NCBI RefSeq assembly: GCF_013248995.1
Contig: NZ_JABRPK010000001.1
Location: 496,001-560,000 of the forward strand
Reading direction: 5' to 3'
Length of the DNA stretch: 64,000 bases
From: Frigoribacterium sp. VKM Ac-2836
GTDB lineage: Bacteria; Actinomycetota; Actinomycetes; Actinomycetales; Microbacteriaceae
This document shows, one piece after another, positions 1 to 8,317 of the stretch; the stretch's first letter is position 1, and each line of letters starts with the position of its first letter. The notes under the pieces are model-generated. The model was given only the letters and a program-made list of their open reading frames with translations. It had not been told where the DNA came from and did not search any database. The position numbers and the translations under genes are program-made.

Positions 1-330
1 ATCTTCGTCGCGGGGGCGGCCGGGCTGATGATCTTCTGGTCGTGGGTGGCGCCCGGGGCCCGGACCCGGGCCCAGGCCTTGGCGCAGGACGGACGCGCGC
101 TCGTGACCATCGCCGTCGGTTTGATGCTCTCGTTGCTCGTCTCGGGCGTCATCGAGGGGTTCGTCACCCGGCAGGCCTGGCCGTGGCCCGTCAAGATCGG
201 CATCGGCACCGTGGCTCTGCTCGGGTTCCTCGCGTACCAGTGGCTGCTGGGTGGGCGTGCCCATCGGGCGGGGCAGACCGGTGACCTCGACGAGTTCGAG
301 GCAGGGGCGACGCAGCTGGTCGCCGACTGA
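1..330 (+). CDS. SpoIIM (DUF95)-family membrane protein, C-terminal fragment
   Basis: The reading frame is open at the left edge, so only the last 109 residues are present. They hold three hydrophobic segments: one at the very edge, one around residues 38-60 of the fragment and one around 73-90, followed by a short acidic tail. Proteins of the SpoIIM/DUF95 family end this way. In Actinobacteria they commonly sit beside the DUF58-MoxR-DUF4350-DUF4129 genes that follow here on the opposite strand. The name refers to a sporulation protein, but the family is widespread in non-sporulating bacteria and its role there is unknown. The assignment rests mainly on context and hydrophobicity, because most of the protein lies outside the window. 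It ends 16 nt from the convergent DUF58 gene. Confidence 0.55.
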   Translation: MFVAGAAGLMIFWSWVAPGARTRAQALAQDGRALVTIAVGLMLSLLVSGVIEGFVTRQAWPWPVKIGIGTVALLGFLAYQWLLGGRAHRAGQTGDLDEFEAGATQLVAD

Positions 331-346
331 ACGCCCCGCGCCTCCG

Positions 347-1639
347 TCAGAGGCGGCCCGCCGCCTTGAGGACGAGGTAGCGGTCGGCGAGTGCCGGGGG
401 CAGGTCGGCCGGCGCGCCCGTCACCACGTCCGCCCCGACCTGACGAAGGGCGGCGGCGACACGGCCCCGGTCGAGACGGGCCCGTTCGGCCGCCGCCGCC
501 CGGTAGACCTCGTCGCGCGTGCCGCGTCGCAGGACCGTCTCGTCGAGGGCCGGATCGGTGACCGACGCCACGACCACCACGTGCCGTCGCGTGAGCTGGG
601 GGATCGCGGCGAGCAGCGACCGGGAGGCACCGGGACTGTCGACCGTCGTCGCGAGCACGACCAGTGCCCGTCGTGACGTGACCGAGCGGACCAGGGCGGG
701 CACGGCTGCCCAGTCGGTCTCGACGAGCTCCGGTTCGACGGGAGCCATCGTCTCGACCATCGACGAGAGCAGGGCTGGTCCGGTGGCACCCTGGACGCGA
801 CCCCGGACGCGACGGTCGAAGAGGACGACGTCGACCCGGTCGCCCGCTCTCGAGGCCAACGCCCCGAGCAACAGGGTCGACTCGAAGGCCGTGTCGAGTC
901 GGGGCTCGTCGTCGATACGCGCCGCCGAGGTGCGCCCGGTGTCGACCACGACGACCACCCGACGGTCTCGTTCCGGTCGCCAGGTGCGCACGACGAGGTC
1001 GTCGCGGCGTGCGGTCGCACGCCAGTCGATGGAACGCACGTCGTCGCCCCGGACGTAGTCGCGGAGGCTGTCGAACTCGGTGCCCTGACCACGGATCATC
1101 ACGCTCGTCCGTCCGTCGAGCTCGCGCAGCCGGGCGAGACGGGAGGGCAGGTGTTTCCGCGAGGAGAACCGAGGCAGCACGCGCACGGCGCCGGGCAGGT
1201 CGTGCGTCGCCTGACGCCCGGCGAGCCTCAACGGGCCGATGGTGCGGACGGTCACCCCGCCGGCGCGGCGTTCGCCCCGGCGGAAGGGGGTGAGCGTCAC
1301 GGTGAGGGTCGCGGCCCCTCCCGGTCGCAGCGACAGTCGGCGTCGCGTCGCTTCGGCACCGGCGGACGGCTGCCACGCGTCGCGCACCAGTCCCCGGAGC
1401 ATGCGTCGTCCGTCGTTGATCACGGTGAGCCGGGCGGGCGCGCTCTCGCCGAGACGGATGGCTCCGGGCACCTCGCGCCGCAGCGTGAGCGAGCGAGGCG
1501 ACGCCGCGAGGGTCACGTCGACCACGGTCAGCACGGTGACGACACCGAGCCAGGCCAGGATCGACCACCCGCTGCCGGTCACGACGACGGGCACGACGCC
1601 GAGGGCGACGAGCGCCACGAACCACCCGGTGATCGCCAT
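347..1639 (-). CDS. DUF58 domain-containing membrane protein
   Basis: A 430-residue protein. Two N-terminal membrane segments (about residues 5-23 and 28-46) are followed by a beta-rich region and then the DUF58 core, where GTEFDSLRDYVRGDD and SIDWRATARRDDL are recognisable. Downstream lies a von Willebrand factor A-like fold beginning with VVVVVDTGR. DUF58 proteins are nearly always encoded next to MoxR ATPases and are thought to be their partners or clients at the membrane. The ATG at 1639 is 2 nt after the stop of moxR, so the two genes are probably translationally coupled. A longer in-frame start would lie inside moxR and is unlikely. The exact function is unknown. Confidence 0.85.
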   Translation of the reverse strand: MAITGWFVALVALGVVPVVVTGSGWSILAWLGVVTVLTVVDVTLAASPRSLTLRREVPGAIRLGESAPARLTVINDGRRMLRGLVRDAWQPSAGAEATRRRLSLRPGGAATLTVTLTPFRRGERRAGGVTVRTIGPLRLAGRQATHDLPGAVRVLPRFSSRKHLPSRLARLRELDGRTSVMIRGQGTEFDSLRDYVRGDDVRSIDWRATARRDDLVVRTWRPERDRRVVVVVDTGRTSAARIDDEPRLDTAFESTLLLGALASRAGDRVDVVLFDRRVRGRVQGATGPALLSSMVETMAPVEPELVETDWAAVPALVRSVTSRRALVVLATTVDSPGASRSLLAAIPQLTRRHVVVVASVTDPALDETVLRRGTRDEVYRAAAAERARLDRGRVAAALRQVGADVVTGAPADLPPALADRYLVLKAAGRL

Positions 1640-1641
1640 GG

Positions 1642-2595
1642 TCAGAGCGGCACCCGGACCTGCTGCAGCACCGAGCGGACGATGCCGTCGGCGTGGACGC
1701 CCTCGAGCTCCGCCTCGGGGCGCAGCTGCAGGCGGTGCCTCAGCACGGGCAGGGCCATGGCCTGGACGTGGTCCGGGGTGACGTGGTCGAAGCCGGTCAG
1801 CCACGCCCACGCCTTCGACGCGGCGAGCAGGGCCGTCGACCCGCGGGGGCTCACGCCTATCGTGACCGAGGGGCTCTCGCGCGTGGCCCGGGCCAGATCG
1901 ACCATGTAGGCGAGGACGTCGGGGGAGGCGCCGACGCGAGCCACCTCGGCCTGGGCTCGGGCGAGGTCGTCCGGCCCGAGCACCGGGGTGACCCCGGCGG
2001 CCCGCAGGTCACGGGGCGAGAAGCCCGCGGCATGGCGACCCAGCACCTCGACCTCGGCCTCTCGCGGGGGCAGGTCGAGGGTGAGCTTCATCAGGAAGCG
2101 GTCGAGCTGTGCCTCGGGAAGCGTGTAGGTGCCCTCGTACTCGACGGGGTTCATCGTCGCTGCGACGAGGAACGGCTGGGGCAACGGGCGCGAGACGCCG
2201 TCGACCGACACCTGGCGCTCCTCCATGGCCTCGAGCAGGGCCGACTGCGTCTTCGGCGGCGTGCGGTTGATCTCGTCGGCGAGCAGGACGTTGGTGAAGA
2301 CCGGTCCTGCCCGGAACTCGAATTCACCCGACTTCGCGTCGTACACGAGTGACCCGGTGATGTCGCCGGGCATCAGGTCGGGCGTGAACTGCACACGCGC
2401 GGTGTCGAGCGACAGCGAATGGCTGAGGGCGCGGACGAGCAACGTCTTGGCGACGCCGGGGACACCCTCGAGCAGGGCGTGCCCCTGAGCCAGCAGGGTG
2501 ACGATCAGGCCCGTCACGGCACCGTCCTGGGCCACGACGGCCTTGCCCACCTCGGTGCGGACTCGGGCGAAGGTCTGCTGCAGTTCTGAGCTCAT
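1642..2595 (-). CDS. MoxR-family AAA+ ATPase
   Basis: A 317-residue AAA+ ATPase of the MoxR type, the usual family length. The Walker A motif GVPGVAKT lies near residue 42. The Walker B segment LLADEINRTPPKTQSALLEAMEE-like region (about residues 105-127) is typical, and the C-terminal lid domain is present. MoxR proteins are considered chaperone-like ATPases that help to mature or insert partner complexes, often with VWA-type proteins such as the neighbouring DUF58 gene product. A Shine-Dalgarno-like GGAGAAG lies 8 nt before the ATG. The gene follows the DUF4350 gene after 70 nt and precedes the DUF58 gene by 2 nt, so it is the core of this five-gene operon. Confidence 0.9.
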   Translation of the reverse strand: MSSELQQTFARVRTEVGKAVVAQDGAVTGLIVTLLAQGHALLEGVPGVAKTLLVRALSHSLSLDTARVQFTPDLMPGDITGSLVYDAKSGEFEFRAGPVFTNVLLADEINRTPPKTQSALLEAMEERQVSVDGVSRPLPQPFLVAATMNPVEYEGTYTLPEAQLDRFLMKLTLDLPPREAEVEVLGRHAAGFSPRDLRAAGVTPVLGPDDLARAQAEVARVGASPDVLAYMVDLARATRESPSVTIGVSPRGSTALLAASKAWAWLTGFDHVTPDHVQAMALPVLRHRLQLRPEAELEGVHADGIVRSVLQQVRVPL

Positions 2596-2665
2596 CTGGT
2601 GGTCTTCTCCGGGGTGGTGGACGGTTCGGGGGCGAACGGACGAGGGGTGGGAGGGGCGGGCCGGT

Positions 2666-3850
2666 TCACGAGGGGGTCACCGCCCGGCGGACCGCGCGCT
2701 CGAGGTCGAGCAGGCTGTCGCTCAGCGAGACGAGTTCGCGGTCGTCGGCCGGCTCCGCGTCGACGAGGACGTGCCGGAGACCCCGTGGGTCGGCCGCGGT
2801 GAGTGCGGCGACCCGGCCGACGACGTCGTCGACCGAGGCGGTCGAGGACAGACCCGTCGCCCGCGCGAGGCGGCCGAGCGTGCCGATGCGGAGCTGGTCG
2901 AGGGCGTGTCGGCGCTGCCCGGACCGCTCGTAGAGGCGTGCGCGACCCTCGGTGGTCTCGGACGCCTTGACGGTGACCGGCAGTCGTTCGACGACGAGGG
3001 CACCGAGGCGTCGTCCCCGCCACACCATGGCGGCCACGCCTGTCAGGAGCAGCACCACCAGCGACGGTGTCACCCACGGGGGCGTCAGCGTCGCGAGCGT
3101 GCCCTGGCCCTCGGGCAGGTCTCCGGCCGACGGCAGGTACCAGGTCAGCTCACGGGACCCGCCGAGCAGGGCGAGCGCGAAGGCGGCGTCGTCGTCCGTG
3201 GCGATCGAGTCGTTGGTCAGGGCGCCGGTCGCGCCCAGGACGGACACCCTCGTGTCGCCGTCGTCGAGCTCGACGAGTCCGTAACCGTCGTCGGTCGGCA
3301 GGCAGCGGACGGCGCCCGGCGCGTCGACCTCGTACGCGACTCCCGTCACGTCGACCCGCGACGCCTGCCGCAGGGCCGGCGACGAGCACGACGGCGAGGC
3401 CGTGCCCTCCGTCACCTGGGCGCTCGCCTGGACGCCCGGAGCCACGTCGGCCAGTGCGGTCGGTCCGGGGGAGACCAGGACGAGGTGGGAGGCGGCCGCC
3501 GCCAGGCGACCCCACTGGTCGGCGACGAGGAACCCGTCGGCGTCGTCGACCAGGAGCGTGCCGTCCTCGCCCTGCCCGAGACGGTCGAGGGTCTCGTCGA
3601 GGCCGGTCGTCACGGTCACGTCGACACCCTGTCGGCCGAGGACCTCGACGAGTGCCTTGGCCCCACCGGGGGCGGCGTTCGCGGGGCCGAGGGCTCGTCC
3701 CTCACCCGAGCCCGAGCCGACGGCGAGTGCCGCCGCCACCCCGAGTGCCAGCACGAGGGCGAGCACGGCCCAGAACCGGGCCCGGCGCAGCGATGCCCGG
3801 AGGGTGGGGGTCGAGACCGTGCCCGGCGCATCCTGGGCCGCGATGGTCAT
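2666..3850 (-). CDS. DUF4350 domain-containing membrane protein
   Basis: A 394-residue protein with a membrane segment near residues 27-47 and a second one near 265-285 (LVVLLLTGVAAMVW). Between them is a soluble domain with the DUF4350 character: a region starting around residue 75 rich in GAKALVEVLGRQGVDV-type sequence, resembling the extracytoplasmic domain of this family. The C-terminal part is cytoplasmic and helical. The ATG overlaps the stop codon of the preceding DUF4129 gene (ATGA), which indicates translational coupling. The family is a regular member of actinobacterial MoxR-DUF58 operons, and no biochemical function is established. Confidence 0.8.
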   Translation of the reverse strand: MTIAAQDAPGTVSTPTLRASLRRARFWAVLALVLALGVAAALAVGSGSGEGRALGPANAAPGGAKALVEVLGRQGVDVTVTTGLDETLDRLGQGEDGTLLVDDADGFLVADQWGRLAAAASHLVLVSPGPTALADVAPGVQASAQVTEGTASPSCSSPALRQASRVDVTGVAYEVDAPGAVRCLPTDDGYGLVELDDGDTRVSVLGATGALTNDSIATDDDAAFALALLGGSRELTWYLPSAGDLPEGQGTLATLTPPWVTPSLVVLLLTGVAAMVWRGRRLGALVVERLPVTVKASETTEGRARLYERSGQRRHALDQLRIGTLGRLARATGLSSTASVDDVVGRVAALTAADPRGLRHVLVDAEPADDRELVSLSDSLLDLERAVRRAVTPS

Positions 3851-4485
3851 GCGTCGACCCGCCGGGTCGACGTCACGCGCCGGTCGAGGTCCACGACGGC
3901 CCGATACGCCTCGTCGGTCCCGGGGCGGTCGAGGTAGCGGACACCGTCGAAGGCCGACGCGGCGTCGGCGAACTCGGCTCGGAGGTCGGGGAAGACGTCC
4001 CCCGCCCTCCGGGCCGCGTCGTGTGCCGTGGTACCGGGGGAGACCGCCACGTCACCCCGTTCGGCGAGCGAGCGCGCGACGGCTCGGAAGGCCTCGGCGA
4101 CCGCGAGCGTCAGGTCTCCCCGCGAGGCGGCGGCCCGGGCGGCGGCACGCATGGCCTCGCTGTCGCGGACGTCGTCGTCGCCGAAGAGGGCGGCGTCGCG
4201 CGTGGATCGACGGTTGAGCCGGGGCACCCCGTAGACGAGCAGCACGACCACGACGACGATCACGACGACCGCGAGCAGCACGATCAGGGCGACCGCCGGT
4301 GCCCCTTCGGCACCCCCGAAACGGATCGAGCCGAGCCAGTCCCAGAACGCCTGCGCGGCGCGATCGAGCCAGGACGGCCGGGCCGCGACGTACTCGGGTT
4401 TCGTGAGCTCGCGCAGGACCTCGCGCCGAGCGTCGTCGGCGTCGGGGGTCAGCGGGGGCCCGGCGGCGAGGGGCGAGGGACTCAC
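3847..4485 (-). CDS. DUF4129 domain-containing membrane protein
   Basis: A 212-residue protein. The N-terminal 65 residues contain a tryptophan-rich segment before a strongly hydrophobic helix (IVLLAVVVIVVVVVLLVYG, about residues 69-88). The cytoplasmic C-terminal half is the helical DUF4129 region (about 135-205). I chose the GTG at 4485 because it overlaps the stop of the upstream gene (GTGA); the frame stays open further upstream but would overlap that gene. DUF4129 domains are often fused to transglutaminase-like TgpA proteins, whereas here the domain is a separate gene. It probably works with the MoxR, DUF58 and DUF4350 proteins at the membrane, which is inference from the operon. Confidence 0.8.
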   Translation of the reverse strand: MSPSPLAAGPPLTPDADDARREVLRELTKPEYVAARPSWLDRAAQAFWDWLGSIRFGGAEGAPAVALIVLLAVVVIVVVVVLLVYGVPRLNRRSTRDAALFGDDDVRDSEAMRAAARAAASRGDLTLAVAEAFRAVARSLAERGDVAVSPGTTAHDAARRAGDVFPDLRAEFADAASAFDGVRYLDRPGTDEAYRAVVDLDRRVTSTRRVDA

Positions 4486-5696
4486 CAGCGGGGCGCTCCC
4501 TGGTAGGTCGTCGGGCCGACCGGAGTCTCGGGCGTGCGGAACGGGTCGGGTTGGCCCTCGACCGACCGCCCACCGCGTTCGACGTACCTCACGAGTTCGA
4601 GGTCGAGGCCCTCGGTGCGGATGCGGCGGTCGACGTAGACGAGACCCGCGGAGGCGGCCTGGAGCACGGACCCGATCGCCCCGATGACCGCCGTGATGCC
4701 CAGGGTCACCGCGTAGGTGCCCGCCGTCAGGGCGAGGAAGGTCGGGTCGGTCACGTCGCCCGTGGGCGCGAGCGTGCCGGTCAGGACGCTGAACAGTACC
4801 GAGAAGGGCGTCGCGACGACCTGCGAGGCCACCTGGATCATCAGGAACACCAACGCGATGACGCCGAAGGTCCGCCAGAAGGAGGCACGGGTCAGGGACC
4901 ACGAGCGCCTCACCGCGGCGCCGAGCGTCATCCGCTCGAGCATGATCGCGCTGGGCACGAGGCAGGTCTTCACGGTCACCCAGGCCCCCAGCACGAGCAG
5001 GCCCAGCCCGAGGAGGACCGCGACTCCGATGCCCACGGCGAGACTCGGGCCCGAGCCGACGGCCACGCCGATGACGACGACCCCGGCCACGAGTGCCAGT
5101 GCCACCACGTAGGCGGCGGTGAGCAGAGCGGACCATGCGACGAGAGTGCCGAGTCGCCCCTTGGCCAGGGCCCAGAGGCCGCCGAGTCGCAGCCTCTCGC
5201 CGAGGGTCTGACGGGCGGTCTCGAGCACGAAGAGTCCTTGGAGCAGGGCCGTGACGATCACCTGCAGGGCGATCGGCACGAGGGCCGACGCGGCCACGAT
5301 GGCGACGGCGCCGGCGAGCACCGCGTCGCGGTCACGGGGGAGGGCCTGTTCGACCCGCCCGAAGGCGAGGAAGGCGCTGCCGCCGGTGATCACGACGGTC
5401 ACCACGAGAAGGACGACCTGCGAGAGCAGGGCCGTGCCGAAAGTGGTGCGGGGATTGCGGCGGAAGACCTGGAACGACGCGCCCAGGATCTCACCGAAGG
5501 TCAGGGGGCGCAGTGGCACGAGGCCCGGTTTCGGGGGCGGGACCCAACCGGCGGCCGGTGGGGTGGACCCGACAGGGGACGTTCCCTGCCCGGGCCCGGC
5601 GGGGACGGAGGCCGCGGCGGGCGGCCCGACTCGTTCGCCCCACCGAGGGGGCGGGGTGTCGCCGCCCGGTGCGCTCCAACCGTTCGGATCGCTCAT
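4482..5696 (-). CDS. Multi-spanning membrane protein (GDPD-type membrane domain family)
   Basis: A 404-residue membrane protein. The first 65 residues are rich in proline and glycine. After LRPLTFGEILGASFQVFRRNP come about six long hydrophobic segments with small-residue-rich helices. This arrangement matches the membrane domain that in some bacteria precedes glycerophosphodiester phosphodiesterase domains; no phosphodiesterase domain is present here. It is the first gene of the operon that runs into DUF4129, DUF4350, moxR and DUF58. Of several in-frame ATG codons I chose 5696 (MSDPNGW); an upstream ATG at 5756 would add 20 residues of unlikely composition. Function unknown. Confidence 0.75.
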   Translation of the reverse strand: MSDPNGWSAPGGDTPPPRWGERVGPPAAASVPAGPGQGTSPVGSTPPAAGWVPPPKPGLVPLRPLTFGEILGASFQVFRRNPRTTFGTALLSQVVLLVVTVVITGGSAFLAFGRVEQALPRDRDAVLAGAVAIVAASALVPIALQVIVTALLQGLFVLETARQTLGERLRLGGLWALAKGRLGTLVAWSALLTAAYVVALALVAGVVVIGVAVGSGPSLAVGIGVAVLLGLGLLVLGAWVTVKTCLVPSAIMLERMTLGAAVRRSWSLTRASFWRTFGVIALVFLMIQVASQVVATPFSVLFSVLTGTLAPTGDVTDPTFLALTAGTYAVTLGITAVIGAIGSVLQAASAGLVYVDRRIRTEGLDLELVRYVERGGRSVEGQPDPFRTPETPVGPTTYQGAPRW

Positions 5697-5780
5697 GGTC
5701 CCCCTGGTCGTCCTGACCGTGAGGTCGTCCTCACGAGTGTGTTCATGTTTCCACACCGGACCGGACGCTGCCAGCCGATG

Positions 5781-5800
5781 CGCGCCTCCTGCACTAATCT
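5781..5800 (+). promoter_or_regulatory. Solo GC-rich motif beside a -10-like hexamer, upstream of mtrA
   Basis: The sequence CGCGCCTCCTGC (5781-5792) is a solo copy of the dispersed intergenic motif. It is directly followed by TAATCT (5795-5800), a good actinobacterial -10 box, which would give mtrA a leader of about 40 nt. No convincing -35 hexamer is seen, because the motif occupies part of that space. The 149-nt gap between the divergent operons holds nothing else that I recognise. Confidence 0.45.
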
Positions 5801-5845
5801 GTCCTGACGTGCCGCCTCCCGAGCGGCCCAGCCCAGACGGAGAAC

Positions 5846-6526
5846 ATGAACCCGCGCATCCTCGTGGTCGACGACGACCCGGCGCTCGCCGAGATGATCG
5901 GCATCGTCCTTCGCGCCGACGAGTTCGACCCCTATTTCTGCGGTGACGGCAGCGGCGCCCTCGACGCCTTCCACGAGGCCTCGCCCGACCTCGTGCTGCT
6001 CGACCTGATGCTGCCCGGCCTGGACGGCATCGAGGTGTGTCGCCTCATCCGCGCCGAGAGCGGCGTCCCGATCATCATGCTGACCGCCAAGGGCGACACG
6101 GCCGACGTGGTTCGCGGTCTCGAGAGCGGTGCCGACGACTACGTGGTCAAGCCGTTCAACCCGAAAGAGCTGGTCGCTCGTATCAGGACCCGGTTGCGTC
6201 CGGCCACCGAGCCGACCAACGACGTCCTCACGGTGGGCGACCTGCGTCTCGACGTCGCTGCCCACGAGGTGCGCCGCGGTGACACGCCGATCGCCCTGAC
6301 CCCGCTCGAGTTCGAGCTGCTGCTCGCCCTCGCCTCGAAGCCTCAACAGGTCTTCACCCGCGAGATGCTGCTCGAGCAGGTCTGGGGCTACCACTACAAG
6401 GCCGACACCCGTCTCGTGAACGTCCACGTCCAACGACTGCGTGCGAAGGTCGAGCACGACCCCGACGCGCCCCGCATCGTCACGACCGTGCGTGGCGTCG
6501 GGTACCGCGCCGGCGCGGGTTCGTAG
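5846..6526 (+). CDS. mtrA: DNA-binding response regulator MtrA
   Basis: A 226-residue OmpR/PhoB-type response regulator. The receiver domain spans residues 4-115 with the acidic pair Asp9/Asp10, the phosphorylation site Asp53 in LLLDLMLPG, Thr80 and Lys102 (VVKPFNP). The winged-helix DNA-binding domain covers about residues 130-223 (TPLEFELLLAL, VNVHVQRLRAKVE, VRGVGYRAG). MtrA is the essential actinobacterial regulator of cell-wall hydrolases, cell division and osmotic response. It is followed after 9 nt by its sensor kinase gene mtrB and then lpqB, the conserved order in this phylum. A GGAGA-like Shine-Dalgarno precedes the ATG. Confidence 0.97.
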   Translation: MNPRILVVDDDPALAEMIGIVLRADEFDPYFCGDGSGALDAFHEASPDLVLLDLMLPGLDGIEVCRLIRAESGVPIIMLTAKGDTADVVRGLESGADDYVVKPFNPKELVARIRTRLRPATEPTNDVLTVGDLRLDVAAHEVRRGDTPIALTPLEFELLLALASKPQQVFTREMLLEQVWGYHYKADTRLVNVHVQRLRAKVEHDPDAPRIVTTVRGVGYRAGAGS

Positions 6527-6535
6527 CCCGGCCGG

Positions 6536-8317
6536 ATGGCGCTCGTGTCCACGATGGCGGGGCCCGGCCGGGGTGGCCCGGCCCGGTCGCGCGGCCCGTC
6601 GTCGTGGCGGGCCCCGGCGTGGCGCACGTGGCCGACGCGCGTGGTCGACTTCTGGCGATCGTCGTTGTCGTTCCGCACCGTCGCTCTCACGGTGGTGTTG
6701 TCGACCGTCGCCGTCACGGTCATCGGCACGCTCATCTCGGTCACGATCGGAACGAGCCTCTACGACCAGCGCCGGGAGCAGGTCGAGGCCGAGAGCGTCC
6801 GGGCGACGCTTCTGGCGCAGAACATCTTCGACTCGGCCACGGCCACCGAGGACGCCAACCAGGTCGAGCTCGACGCGCTGCAGAACGAGGCACAGACCGC
6901 GATCCTCGGTTCGACCTCGAGCCCGGGGGGTACGAGCATCGCGATCCTCCGCACCCCGGGGCAGAACACCCCTCAGACCATCCAGAACATCGCCAGCCCC
7001 GACTTCCCCGACTCGGTGATCTCTCCGGCGCTCCGCGAGGCGGTCGCGGCGGCCGACGGTCGTCTCTCGATGCAGTCGGTGGCGCTGCCCCCGACGTCGC
7101 AGGGCGGAGGCTCGCCGGGCATCGCGGTCGGCTCGACCCTGCAGGTGCCCACCGCGGGTCAGTACGAGCTCTACCTCGTCTACGACCTGAGCGACGCGCA
7201 GGCCACCCTCGATCTGATGCAGCGGACGCTCGGCATCGGGTCACTCGCTCTCGTGCTGCTGATCGGCGGGATCACCTACCTCGTCGTCCGCCTCGTCGTG
7301 GCGCCCATCCGCACGGCGGCCGAGACGAGCCAGAAGATCGCGGCCGGCCACCTCGAGGAGCGCATCCCCGAGAAGGGGCAGGACGTGGTGGCCACGCTCG
7401 GACGCTCGTTCAACGGTATGGCGGACGCCATGCAGCGGCAGATCTCGCAACTGGCCGAGCTGTCGCGCGTCCAACAACGGTTCGTGAGCGACGTCTCGCA
7501 CGAGCTGCGCACGCCGTTGACCACGATCCGTCTCGCCGGTGACGTCCTCTACGACCAGCGCACGTCGTTCACGCCCTCGGCCGCCCGGACCGCCGAGCTG
7601 CTGCACACCCAGGTCGACCGGTTCGAGCTGCTGCTCGCCGACCTGCTCGAGATCTCCCGTTTCGACGCCGGTGCCGTCGAACTCGAGACCGAGCCCGTCA
7701 CGGTCGTGCGTCTCGTCGAGGACGGTGTCGACGAGTTCGGTCCGCTCGCAGCCGAATCCGGCAGCGTGGTGTCGGTCGTCGCCCGGGGCGGCTACTTCGA
7801 GGCCGAGATCGACCCACGGCGGCTGCGTCGGATCTTGCGCAACCTGCTGGGCAATGCCATCGAACACGGTGAGGGCCGGCCGATCGAGGTCGAGGTCGAC
7901 AGCGACGCCACGGCCGTGGCGGTGGCCGTGCGTGACAACGGCGTGGGCATGAGCCCCGCCGACGCCGCGCGGGTGTTCGACCGGTTCTGGCGGGCCGACC
8001 CCTCGAGGAAGCGCACCATCGGTGGCACCGGCCTCGGTCTGGCGATCAGCCTCGAGGACGCCGCTCTGCACGGCGGCCGGCTCGAGGTCTGGTCCGAGCC
8101 GGGCTCGGGCAGCCGGTTCGTCGTCACCCTGCCCCGGGTGGCCGGCGGTCACGTCGAGGGGTCACCCTTGCCGGTCGTGCCCCCGGATCGCCGGGGCGAG
8201 ACGACCGTCCCGGTGACCGGTGAACCGTGGTCGGGCTCGGTCCCGACCATCGACCCGTCGGGTGCGCCGACCGGGTCCGTCCAGTCGTCGGCACCGAGGG
8301 GAGCCGACGATGTCTGA
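6536..8317 (+). CDS. mtrB: Sensor histidine kinase MtrB
   Basis: A 593-residue membrane histidine kinase. The first transmembrane helix is at about residues 47-72 and the second at about 231-255, enclosing an extracytoplasmic sensor domain of roughly 160 residues. A HAMP linker follows (VAPIRTAAETSQKIAAGHLE). The phosphoacceptor is His322 in VSDVSHELRTPLTT. The ATPase domain shows the N box (LLGNAIEHGEG), the G1 box (VRDNGVGM), an F box (FDRFWRADPS) and the G2 box (GGTGLGLAI). It phosphorylates MtrA. The tail after about residue 535 is proline/serine-rich and probably unstructured. The gene overlaps lpqB by 8 nt. An ATG at residue 7 is a possible alternative start. Confidence 0.96.
   Translation: MALVSTMAGPGRGGPARSRGPSSWRAPAWRTWPTRVVDFWRSSLSFRTVALTVVLSTVAVTVIGTLISVTIGTSLYDQRREQVEAESVRATLLAQNIFDSATATEDANQVELDALQNEAQTAILGSTSSPGGTSIAILRTPGQNTPQTIQNIASPDFPDSVISPALREAVAAADGRLSMQSVALPPTSQGGGSPGIAVGSTLQVPTAGQYELYLVYDLSDAQATLDLMQRTLGIGSLALVLLIGGITYLVVRLVVAPIRTAAETSQKIAAGHLEERIPEKGQDVVATLGRSFNGMADAMQRQISQLAELSRVQQRFVSDVSHELRTPLTTIRLAGDVLYDQRTSFTPSAARTAELLHTQVDRFELLLADLLEISRFDAGAVELETEPVTVVRLVEDGVDEFGPLAAESGSVVSVVARGGYFEAEIDPRRLRRILRNLLGNAIEHGEGRPIEVEVDSDATAVAVAVRDNGVGMSPADAARVFDRFWRADPSRKRTIGGTGLGLAISLEDAALHGGRLEVWSEPGSGSRFVVTLPRVAGGHVEGSPLPVVPPDRRGETTVPVTGEPWSGSVPTIDPSGAPTGSVQSSAPRGADDV

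Noticed and set aside
3067-4506. A long arginine-rich frame on the plus strand opposite the DUF4350 and DUF4129 genes
   Set aside because: The composition is that of an out-of-frame translation, and it has no ribosome-binding site or homology pattern. The minus-strand genes overlap properly with each other.
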